This document shows positions 1-5,671 of a DNA stretch of 6,689 bases, one piece after another; the stretch's first letter is position 1; every line of letters starts with the position of its first letter. Location: positions 1 through 6,689 of the forward strand of contig SLLF01000172.1 of NCBI GenBank assembly GCA_007134175.1, read 5' to 3'. The DNA comes from Kiritimatiellia bacterium. GTDB taxonomy: Bacteria; Verrucomicrobiota; Kiritimatiellia; SLAD01. The notes beneath the pieces are model-generated. The model saw nothing but the letters and a program-made list of their open reading frames with translations. It was not told where the DNA came from and made no database searches. Both the position numbers and the translations under genes were made by a program.

Positions 1-1
1 A

Positions 2-1063
2 GAAGTGGCCGTTGAAAAAGGGGTGGGTGCCTCAATCGGCTTAGCCGATGAAGCCTACACCAGGGTCGGTGCCCTCGTGGCGGTCGACCGCCAAGCGGCC
101 CTTGCCGGTGCGGACATCGTACTGCGCTTGCGGCGGCCACCAACCGAAGAGATCCGCGTCCTCAAGCCCGGCGCACTGCTGGTGAGCCATCTGGACCCGT
201 TCAACGAGCGTGCATCCATTGACCAACTCGCGGCCGGCAACGTCAGCGCCGTGAGCATGGAGTTGATTCCGCGCACAACGATCGCTCAGAAAATGGACGC
301 GCTTAGTTCGCAGGCCAATTTGGGCGGTTACGTGGCCGTGATCATGGCGGCGGCCCGCGCCCCCAAACTGTTTCCCATGATGATGACCCCGGCGGGAACC
401 CTTTCACCAGCGCGCGTATTCGTGATTGGAGCCGGGGTGGCCGGTTTACAGGCCATTGCCACCGCCAAGCGCCTGGGTGCCCGGGTGGAGGCGTTCGATA
501 CCCGCCCGGTGGTCGAGGAACAAGTGGCTTCGCTCGGGGCGCGCTTCATCAAGGTGGATTTAGGCGAGACAGGTCAGACCAAGGATGGCTATGCCCGCGA
601 GTTGACCGGGGAGCAGCTGCAAAAGCAGCGGGACGCCATGGCTAAAGCATGCGCCCGGTCTGATGTGGTGATTACAACCGCTCAAGTCTTTGGCCGCAAG
701 GCTCCGGTGATCGTTACCCAGTCCATCATCGAGCAGATGATGCCCGGCAGTATTATTGTGGATATGGCCGTGGAGACCGGTGGCAACGTCGAGGGATCGC
801 AGCTGGATCAGGAAGTGGATGTGAACGGCGTCGCCATCCTGGGCTACGGCAATCTGCCGGGGCGTGTTCCGCTGCACGCCAGCCAGATGTACTCCAGCAA
901 CCTGGTCAACTTTATTGAGCACTTCTGGAACAAGGAGACCAAGCAATTTGAGTTGAAACAGGACGACGAGATCATCGCCGGTGCCTTGGTGACGCACGAC
1001 GGTGCCATCGTCAATCCCCTGTTGCGCAAGACTTGGAAGCTAGACGATGGGGAGGCCTCATGA
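2..1063 (+). CDS. pntAA: NAD(P)+ transhydrogenase alpha-1 subunit, NAD(H)-binding domain I (5' partial)
   Basis: Soluble cytoplasmic domain I of the proton-translocating transhydrogenase; it binds NAD(H) and passes hydride to NADP+ held by the beta subunit. The frame is open to the left edge, and the first codons (EVAVEKGVGAS) match the family about 32 residues from the usual N-terminus, so the start lies upstream and GTG at position 5 is an internal Val. Numbering from that Val, the NAD-binding Rossmann glycine motif GAGVAGLQA is at 142-150, followed by Asp165 in AFDTR, the expected ribose-binding acid. R90, Q95 and D98 reproduce the spacing of the RQD loop (R127/Q132/D135 in Rhodospirillum rubrum). 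FPMMMTPAG at 123-131 and the GNLPGR region near 282-287 are also family-typical. There is no membrane segment, as expected for the split-alpha form. The TGA stop overlaps the next gene's ATG. The family call is very secure. Confidence 0.96.
   Translation, partial: EVAVEKGVGASIGLADEAYTRVGALVAVDRQAALAGADIVLRLRRPPTEEIRVLKPGALLVSHLDPFNERASIDQLAAGNVSAVSMELIPRTTIAQKMDALSSQANLGGYVAVIMAAARAPKLFPMMMTPAGTLSPARVFVIGAGVAGLQAIATAKRLGARVEAFDTRPVVEEQVASLGARFIKVDLGETGQTKDGYARELTGEQLQKQRDAMAKACARSDVVITTAQVFGRKAPVIVTQSIIEQMMPGSIIVDMAVETGGNVEGSQLDQEVDVNGVAILGYGNLPGRVPLHASQMYSSNLVNFIEHFWNKETKQFELKQDDEIIAGALVTHDGAIVNPLLRKTWKLDDGEAS
1051..1055 (+). promoter_or_regulatory. Shine-Dalgarno site setting the alpha-2 start
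   Basis: GGAGG (with two further G upstream) lies 4 nt before ATG at 1060, inside the last codons of pntAA. It favours ATG 1060, which overlaps the upstream stop as ATGA, over an in-frame TTG at 1033 that has no comparable site. Confidence 0.8.
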
Positions 1064-1824
1064 GAAGATACTATGGGAGATGGTTAGCAATGTTGGTCGC
1101 TGTGGCGGCGGCCGGTTCCGGGGCGGAAACGCCACCGGCAGCCACGCCGATGGAACACCATATTTTTCTGCACGTGGTGCAGCCGGAAGGGGATCAACCG
1201 GTACGCATCATCGTTGCCGATCAGCCCGAGCGTCCGGTTGTCCCCGCTCCGGCTGATATACCGGTCGAGCCCGAGCAGCCGGAATTAGAGCCTGTGCAAC
1301 CCAGCGAAGCTGAGCCAGTGAAGGAGGAGGCCGAACCGGAAGATGAGGCGGTAGCTCCTATGGAGGCCACGGACCCCGCTGCGCCCGAGGAACCGGAAGC
1401 GGTGCCGAATGTCGCCGAGGAGATAGCGGAAGACGAGGTAGCGGTGACACCTGTGCCGCCGGAGGAGACGCCACCGGACGATCTGGCTTTGGTGACGGCC
1501 GAACCGGTGTCGGCCACCGAGCGCGGGGAGACGCCGCTGGGTTTGTTGCTGTTTATTTTCGTCCTGGCTATATTTCTGGGCTTCGAGTTGATTTCCAAAG
1601 TACCGTCGCAGTTGCATACCCCGTTGATGTCCGGGTCGAACGCCATTTCCGGTATTACGATTGTCGGTGCGCTGGCGGCGGCTGGGCTGGGCGTGGGCGG
1701 CGCGCTGGGTACGCTGCTGGGGACCTTGGCCGTGGCTTTTGCCACGATCAATGTGGTCGGCGGCTATATGGTGACGAACCGTATGCTGGCGATGTTCAAA
1801 AAGAAAGCAGGAGGAGCGCGCTAA
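1060..1824 (+). CDS. pntAB: NAD(P)+ transhydrogenase alpha-2 membrane subunit with long acidic Pro/Glu-rich N-terminal extension
   Basis: Residues about 157-254 are the normal membrane part of the transhydrogenase alpha subunit. Hydrophobic segments lie at about 160-178, 196-215 and 217-239. The conserved LHTPLMSGSNAISG block is at 185-198, INVVGGYMVT at 230-239, and a basic tail follows (RMLAMFKKK). The family is usually near 100 residues; this protein has 254. The extra N-terminus has three parts. Residues 1-22 are basic then hydrophobic with a possible signal-peptidase site after SGA (20-22). Residues 31-60 could form two short beta strands (HIFLHVV, VRIIVAD). Residues 61-158 are acidic and proline-rich. 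Three TMs with a cytoplasmic C-terminus put the N-side of the first core TM in the periplasm, so the extension should be periplasmic. If uncleaved, segment 8-22 could stand in for TM1 of the E. coli alpha subunit. The frame is continuous, with no sign of a frameshift. It is coupled to pntAA by a 4-nt overlap and lies 1 nt before pntB. The core is certain; the role of the extension is unknown. Confidence 0.93.
   Translation: MRRYYGRWLAMLVAVAAAGSGAETPPAATPMEHHIFLHVVQPEGDQPVRIIVADQPERPVVPAPADIPVEPEQPELEPVQPSEAEPVKEEAEPEDEAVAPMEATDPAAPEEPEAVPNVAEEIAEDEVAVTPVPPEETPPDDLALVTAEPVSATERGETPLGLLLFIFVLAIFLGFELISKVPSQLHTPLMSGSNAISGITIVGALAAAGLGVGGALGTLLGTLAVAFATINVVGGYMVTNRMLAMFKKKAGGAR
1240..1533 (+). 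other. Pro/Glu-rich low-complexity linker within the alpha-2 subunit
   Basis: Residues 61-158 of the alpha-2 protein contain by my count about 24 Glu, 20 Pro and 6 Asp against one Lys and one Arg, with recurring PxxPxE/EPE-like patterns but no exact repeat unit. This suggests an extended, partly polyproline-II, highly negative segment comparable in style to the EP-rich part of the TonB periplasmic linker. The resemblance is compositional and does not imply homology. Confidence 0.8.
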
Positions 1825-1825
1825 G

Positions 1826-3190
1826 ATGAACGCCTTTATCAATTTAAGTTATATCGCAGCCTCCATCCTCTTCATTTTCGGTTTGAAGATGCTGAGCTCG
1901 GCGGATACCGCGCGACGCGGCAACATGGTGTCGGCCCTCGGCATGGCCATTGCGGTGATCGCCACGCTGCTGCACCACGGGATGAGCTACCACTGGATTA
2001 TTCTGGGCCTGATCATTGGCTCCGCCATCGGTGCCACGGCGGCGCAAACGGTCAAGATGACCGCGATGCCGGAAATGGTCGCGCTGTTCAACGGGTTCGG
2101 CGGTATCGCCAGCTTGCTGGTCGGCTGGGCTGAATTTCATGCGCGGCCACACAGCCCGGCCTTTACGCTGACGGCGGTCTCCCTGGCGGTGCTCATCGGG
2201 GGCATCACCTTTTCCGGGAGCTTGATTGCCTATGCGAAATTGGCGGAGAAAATCGACGGGAAGCCCTTCTTGTTCAAGGGGCAGCAGGGGGTCAACGCGG
2301 GCCTCGTGGCGGGTGCCGTCCTGCTCGTGATCCTGTTTGCCGCAGCACCGCACGGCTATTCGCTATTGATCCTGTTAATTGTGCTGGCCTTGGCCCTCGG
2401 CGTGCTGGCGGTTATTCCTATCGGCGGGGCGGATATGCCGGTGGTGATCGCGTTGTTGAATAGCTACTCCGGCCTGGCAGCCTGTGCCGCCGGTTTCGTC
2501 ATCCTCAACAACGTGCTGATCGTCGCCGGTGCGCTCGTGGGCGCCAGCGGATTGATCCTCACCGCGATCATGTGCAAGGCGATGAACCGTTCGCTGGCCA
2601 ATGTCTTGTTCAGCGGGTTCGGGGCCGCCACCACGCAAAGCGGCGGTGGCTACCAGGGGGAGGCGAATCCCGTCTCGGTGGACGACGCCTACTATATTCT
2701 CGAAGCGGCGCGCTCGGTGGTGTTTGTGCCGGGCTACGGCATGGCCGTTTCCCAGGCGCAGCATGTGGTGCGGGAGTTGGGCGAATTACTGGAAGCCAAC
2801 GGCACCGAAGTGAAGTACGCGATCCACCCGGTTGCCGGTCGTATGCCCGGCCATATGAACGTGCTGCTGGCCGAAGCCAACGTCCCCTATGAACAACTGG
2901 TGGTGCCGGAGGACGTCAACCCGATCATGGCCACCGTTGACGTAGCCATCGTGATCGGGGCCAATGATGTCGTCAACCCCGCCGCGCGCGAGGACGAGAA
3001 CAGCCCGTTGTGGGGGATGCCCGTGATCAACGTGGACCATGCCCGCACCTGCATCGTCTCGAAACGCAGCCTGAACCCGGGGTTTGCAGGCGTGGACAAC
3101 CCCTTGTTCTTCAAGGAAAACACCCGGATGCTTTTCGGGGACGCGAAACAGAGTTTCCAGGGGCTAGTAGCGCAGTTCAAGGATAGTTAA
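1826..3190 (+). CDS. pntB: NAD(P)+ transhydrogenase beta subunit (membrane domain plus NADP(H)-binding domain III)
   Basis: Forms the proton channel together with alpha-2 and binds NADP(H) on the cytoplasmic side. Its 454 residues match the usual length. Residues 1 to about 255 are hydrophobic with about nine membrane segments, including GGADMPVV at 200-207 (Asp203) and LNSYSG at 211-216, both conserved channel regions. Domain III follows, with GYGMAV at 303-308, HPVAGRMPGHMNVLLAEA at 334-351, VIGANDVVNPAA at 376-387 and SKRSLNPGFAGVDNPLFF at 412-429, which together form the NADP(H) site. At the place of E. coli beta His91 this protein has Asn89 (ALFNGFGG). ATG 1826 starts one base after the alpha-2 stop; AGGAGGA at 1809-1815 sits 10 nt upstream, inside alpha-2. 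This is the last gene of the transhydrogenase operon; 58 nt without a clear terminator precede efp, so read-through is possible. Confidence 0.97.
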   Translation: MNAFINLSYIAASILFIFGLKMLSSADTARRGNMVSALGMAIAVIATLLHHGMSYHWIILGLIIGSAIGATAAQTVKMTAMPEMVALFNGFGGIASLLVGWAEFHARPHSPAFTLTAVSLAVLIGGITFSGSLIAYAKLAEKIDGKPFLFKGQQGVNAGLVAGAVLLVILFAAAPHGYSLLILLIVLALALGVLAVIPIGGADMPVVIALLNSYSGLAACAAGFVILNNVLIVAGALVGASGLILTAIMCKAMNRSLANVLFSGFGAATTQSGGGYQGEANPVSVDDAYYILEAARSVVFVPGYGMAVSQAQHVVRELGELLEANGTEVKYAIHPVAGRMPGHMNVLLAEANVPYEQLVVPEDVNPIMATVDVAIVIGANDVVNPAAREDENSPLWGMPVINVDHARTCIVSKRSLNPGFAGVDNPLFFKENTRMLFGDAKQSFQGLVAQFKDS

Positions 3191-3248
3191 AACCGCACAC
3201 GGGTGACCGGCTGGCACATCCAGCGGCGAGTCGAACGAAAGGAGTTCC

Positions 3249-3818
3249 ATGTATTCTGCTTCCGACCTACGGAAAGGGTTGAAAATCGAAATAGACGGCG
3301 CCCCATGCGTCATTACCGATTTTCAGTTTGTCAAACCCGGCAAAGGACAGGCGTTGTACCGCTGCAAAATCAAGAACCTGATCACTGGTAGCACGGTCGA
3401 CAAAACCTACCGCGCGGTGGAGAAGATCGACAAGCCGAATTTGGAAGAGCGCGAACTGATCTACTCCTACCCCGACGGCGAGCAGTTCGTGTTTATGGAC
3501 AACAGCACCTACGAACAGATTCATATCGGGACGGATGTGCTGGGCAACCAGCGCTGGTTTTTGGTCGAAGACATGGAGGTCAATATCCTCTTTCACAACA
3601 ACCGGCCGATCGAAGTCACCCTGCCGTTCTTTATCGAGCGAACCATTGCCGAAACGGAGCCCGGGGCGCGCGGGGACACCGCTACCAACGTCATGAAACC
3701 GGCGAAACTGGACAACGGCTACGAGATCCAAGTGCCGTTATTCATCAACGAAGGCGACCGGGTGCGGATCGATACCCGCACCGGCAAATACGCCGACCGC
3801 GTATCCAAGGGATTTTGA
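3249..3818 (+). CDS. efp: Translation elongation factor P
   Basis: EF-P enters the ribosomal E site and stimulates peptide-bond formation when ribosomes stall at consecutive prolines. The 189-residue length is typical. The protein shows the three-domain EF-P layout: an N-terminal KOW-like domain (about 1-63), a central OB fold (about 65-127, starting ELIYSYPDGEQFVFMD) and a C-terminal OB fold (about 130-189) holding GDTATNVMKPA and the ending VRIDTRTGKYADRV. Loop PGKGQA places Lys32 at the position of E. coli Lys34, the residue that EpmA beta-lysylates. An Arg there would point to the EarP/rhamnose system, and it is absent. The start is ATG 3249 with AAAGGAG at 3238-3244, 4 nt away. The stop overlaps the start of epmA. 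I see no convincing promoter in the 58 nt upstream, so transcription may come from the pnt operon or from a site within pntB. Confidence 0.98.
   Translation: MYSASDLRKGLKIEIDGAPCVITDFQFVKPGKGQALYRCKIKNLITGSTVDKTYRAVEKIDKPNLEERELIYSYPDGEQFVFMDNSTYEQIHIGTDVLGNQRWFLVEDMEVNILFHNNRPIEVTLPFFIERTIAETEPGARGDTATNVMKPAKLDNGYEIQVPLFINEGDRVRIDTRTGKYADRVSKGF
3807..3812 (+). promoter_or_regulatory. Closely spaced Shine-Dalgarno-like site before the TTG start of epmA
   Basis: AAGGGA lies only 2 nt before TTG 3815, which is short for an efficient site, and is itself within the last efp codons. Together with the non-ATG start this suggests weak initiation that depends on ribosomes terminating at efp. Confidence 0.4.
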
Positions 3819-4729
3819 GTACGCGTTCCCCGCTGTCGGCCAAGCGCCGGGTCTTGGAAATCCGCGCGACGTGTCAGGCCGCGATCCGTGCTTTTTTCCG
3901 GCAACGGGGTTTTCTTGAGGTCGAGACGCCGGTGCGCATCGCGGCACCTGCGCTGGAGAACCATCTAGACGCCGAACCCTCGGGTACCCACTACCTGCGT
4001 ACCTCCCCGGAACTGCAGATGAAGCAACTGCTCGGTGCCGGCTATGAACGTATTGTTCAAATGGGACCTTGTTTTCGGCAGAGGGAGCAGGGGCACTGGC
4101 ATCGTCCGGAATACACCATGCTGGAATGGTACCGTGCCCAAGCTGATTACCACGACATACTCGCCGACACGCGCGCGTTGTTGCCGGCCGTGTGCCGGGC
4201 GGTGCATGGCACGGCGGTCTTGTCATGGGGCGGCCGGTCGTTGGCGCTGGATGGCGAGTGGACGGTGCACCGGGTCGGTGAGCTCTACCGGCAATGGGCC
4301 GGTTGGGATCCTGTGGTGGATTTTGATGCCGACCGATTCGACTTGGACTGGGTCGAGTATATAGCGCCGGCGCTGGCCGAGGCGGCCACCCCGGTCATCG
4401 TCACGGACTATCCCGCCGCCGTTGCGGCGCTGGCCCGGTGCAAACCGGACGAACCGCAAGTAGCGGAACGCTGGGAGCTATTTATCGGCGGGGTGGAGCT
4501 GGCCAACGCCTACAGCGAGTTGACCGATCCGGAAGAGCAGCGACAGCGCTTCGCCGCCTGCACCGACGAACGGAAGCAAGCCGGGCGCACGGTCTACCCG
4601 CTCGACGAAGCCTTCCTGCAGGCGTTGCACGACGGCCTGCCACCCTGTGGCGGGATCGCGCTCGGCGTGGACCGTCTCGTCATGCTGTTGGCCGACGTTC
4701 CCCATATCGATGACGTCAACGCGTTTTGA
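3815..4729 (+). CDS. epmA: EF-P lysine aminoacylase (truncated class II lysyl-tRNA synthetase paralogue, GenX/PoxA/YjeA)
   Basis: Activates (R)-beta-lysine with ATP and attaches it to the EF-P lysine. The 304-residue protein is the class II synthetase catalytic domain alone, with no tRNA anticodon-binding OB domain. Motif 1 is around FLEVETPV (33-40). Motif 2 runs from FRQREQ to MLEWYR (87-107), and motif 3 is GGIALGVDRLVML (279-291). Ala282 in motif 3 aligns with Ala298 of E. coli EpmA, where true LysRS has Gly; this supports EpmA over a LysRS fragment. GVELANAYSELTDP at 226-239 is also characteristic. The protein is about 20 residues shorter than the E. coli enzyme, at the N-terminus and in a loop before the TSPE segment (63-66). 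The start is TTG 3815, overlapping the efp stop by 4 nt; the next in-frame candidates (CTG, TTG at 3854) would trim the first helix. The partner aminomutase gene epmB is not in this window. Confidence 0.95.
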   Translation: MSTRSPLSAKRRVLEIRATCQAAIRAFFRQRGFLEVETPVRIAAPALENHLDAEPSGTHYLRTSPELQMKQLLGAGYERIVQMGPCFRQREQGHWHRPEYTMLEWYRAQADYHDILADTRALLPAVCRAVHGTAVLSWGGRSLALDGEWTVHRVGELYRQWAGWDPVVDFDADRFDLDWVEYIAPALAEAATPVIVTDYPAAVAALARCKPDEPQVAERWELFIGGVELANAYSELTDPEEQRQRFAACTDERKQAGRTVYPLDEAFLQALHDGLPPCGGIALGVDRLVMLLADVPHIDDVNAF

Positions 4730-4794
4730 CCCGCCTTCCTGTCCGGGTGCAACATGGCGATGTGGTATGTAAACAACACATTCGGTTTTCATCT

Positions 4795-4810
4795 CCGAGC
4801 GCCAGCTCGG
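4795..4810. terminator. Small hairpin between convergent genes, possible weak terminator
   Basis: CCGAGC-gcca-GCTCGG forms a perfect 6-bp stem with a 4-nt loop in the 101-nt gap between the epmA stop and the end of the minus-strand protease gene. Only GTCTTCC follows on the plus strand and no T-tract follows on the minus strand, so it lacks the classic intrinsic-terminator tail. Its position between convergent genes is the main support. Confidence 0.35.
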
Positions 4811-4830
4811 GTCTTCCAGCAAGCCAGCGA

Positions 4831-5610
4831 TCACCAAAATTCGTACCGTCCATACAGGAGGACATAGACGCCCAGCAGGAAGTTGGTGACGACATGAGCC
4901 AAGGCGGTAGCCCATAGGTCGCGCGTCTTGATCATCATCCAGAGATAGGCCACTCCGGCAATGAAACCGACAGCCCACTGCATATGTTCCACGGCAAAGA
5001 CCGCGCTGACGGCCAGGAACAGCGGTGTGTTCCAGGTTCCCATGTCTACTTTCAAAAAATTGCGGCCCAGCAGCCAGCGATAGAGCCAGCCCCGCCAGAA
5101 AAATTCCTCAATAACCGCGATCACAAACGCCGAGCCGGCCAGGCGGATCAACGCTATGCCCCAGCCGTTCACCGCCGGGTCGAACGGTGAGGTGGCAGGC
5201 GGCTCCGCCACGCTCCAGGGCGGGAAGATGAGCCAGCGTCGGTAAAAGGGCAGGAAGCCAGGTGACCGTGAACCGACCCACTCCGTTTCCGGCAGAATCC
5301 ATATCACGAAGACCGCGATGCCAAGACCCAGCGCCAATGGTACATTGCGCCACTGCAGCGGACCGTACCAACGCCATGGGCGGAAATAGCAGAATAACCC
5401 CGCTCCGACAAAGGTCTGCACCGCATAGACCCACCCGCGAACGACCGACGTCTCGTCCAACGCAAACTGGCCTACCAGAAAGATGCAGGCGATCCAGAAG
5501 ATAAACGGGGCCACGTGCCCCCACGTCGCATCCTTGATTTCCTGGTGTTCGCGCCACTCGGCTTCGGTTAACCACCGGCGTCGCTCTTGCTTGGAAGATT
5601 TCGTTGTCAT
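4831..5610 (-). CDS. CPBP-family intramembrane glutamic protease, resembling the PEP-CTERM/exosortase-associated CAAX-like group
   Basis: A 259-residue multi-spanning membrane protein of the Abi/CAAX (Rce1-like) family, predicted to cut substrates within the inner membrane. The three family motifs are present: EEFFWR at 168-173 (catalytic Glu pair plus Arg), FAVEH at 205-209, and HVVTN at 239-243. Hydrophobic segments lie at about 31-50, 60-76, 89-107, 152-167, 196-208, 213-228 and 236-253. The first 30 residues are charged and cytoplasmic. The AVFVIWILPE segment (99-108), the WRGWLYRWL stretch after the motif and the ending LGVYVLLYGRYEFW recall the subgroup annotated as PEP-CTERM-associated CAAX protease (TIGR03008, from memory). 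No exosortase or PEP-CTERM protein is visible here, so the substrate is unknown. ATG at 5610-5608 is preceded by GGTGA (plus-strand 5615-5619), matching the anti-SD tail 4 nt upstream. The gene is divergent from the aminotransferase and convergent with epmA. Family call firm, subgroup moderate. Confidence 0.88.
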   Translation of the reverse strand: MTTKSSKQERRRWLTEAEWREHQEIKDATWGHVAPFIFWIACIFLVGQFALDETSVVRGWVYAVQTFVGAGLFCYFRPWRWYGPLQWRNVPLALGLGIAVFVIWILPETEWVGSRSPGFLPFYRRWLIFPPWSVAEPPATSPFDPAVNGWGIALIRLAGSAFVIAVIEEFFWRGWLYRWLLGRNFLKVDMGTWNTPLFLAVSAVFAVEHMQWAVGFIAGVAYLWMMIKTRDLWATALAHVVTNFLLGVYVLLYGRYEFW

Positions 5611-5636
5611 AAGCTCACCCTGCTACCCATTTGATT

Positions 5637-5644
5637 GGAGGGAG
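5637..5644 (+). promoter_or_regulatory. Strong Shine-Dalgarno site setting the aminotransferase start
   Basis: GGAGGGAG lies 8 nt before ATG 5653. An in-frame TTG at 5635 would place this purine run inside the coding sequence, so ATG 5653 is the preferred start. Confidence 0.8.
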
Positions 5645-5671
5645 CATACGGTATGAACAATCATCAGACAA
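5643..5671 (-). promoter_or_regulatory. Candidate sigma70-type promoter for the CPBP protease gene
   Basis: On the minus strand, TTGTCT (plus 5666-5671) and TATGCT (plus 5643-5648) are 17 nt apart, each matching 4 of 6 consensus bases. Transcription would start near 5636, giving a leader of about 26 nt before the protease ATG. The promoter would lie over the first codons and ribosome-binding region of the divergent aminotransferase gene. Matches of this quality arise by chance, so this is tentative. Confidence 0.3.

Noticed and set aside
1033..1062. TTG 1033 as start of the alpha-2 gene
   Set aside because: No upstream ribosome site; ATG 1060 has GGAGG at proper distance and gives an N-terminus with a signal/anchor pattern.
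1060..1824. Frameshift or false fusion creating the long alpha-2 N-terminus
   Set aside because: The frame is continuous, coupled to the upstream stop, has its own SD site, and the extension has a coherent anchor-then-linker composition.
1221..1842. Two long minus-strand reading frames (176 and 185 codons) opposite the alpha-2 gene
   Set aside because: They mirror the Pro/Glu-rich coding strand, giving Ser/Gly-rich or Arg-rich products without domains. The plus strand carries a coupled, family-matched gene.
3210..3224. Hairpin GCTGG-cacat-CCAGC between pntB and efp as a terminator
   Set aside because: Only five base pairs and no following T-tract; too weak to call.
3203..3391. 62-codon plus-strand frame starting upstream of efp
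   Set aside because: It runs out of frame through efp, its product is Arg-rich without recognisable features, and the efp start has a good ribosome site.
3738..4226. 162-codon minus-strand frame opposite efp and epmA
   Set aside because: Arg/Pro-rich shadow of a GC-rich coding region; both plus-strand genes are well conserved there.
3815..4729. Truncated or decayed lysyl-tRNA synthetase pseudogene
   Set aside because: All three class II motifs are intact, the EpmA-specific Ala is present, and it is coupled to efp; the missing anticodon domain is normal for EpmA.
4478..4978. 166-codon minus-strand frame spanning the epmA end and the convergent gap
   Set aside because: Overlaps the conserved motif 3 region of epmA and the end of the protease gene; no recognisable domain or convincing start.
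5585..5613. TTGCTT ... CATAAG as a plus-strand promoter for the aminotransferase
   Set aside because: The -35 matches 3 of 6 bases and spacing is 15 nt; not distinguishable from chance.
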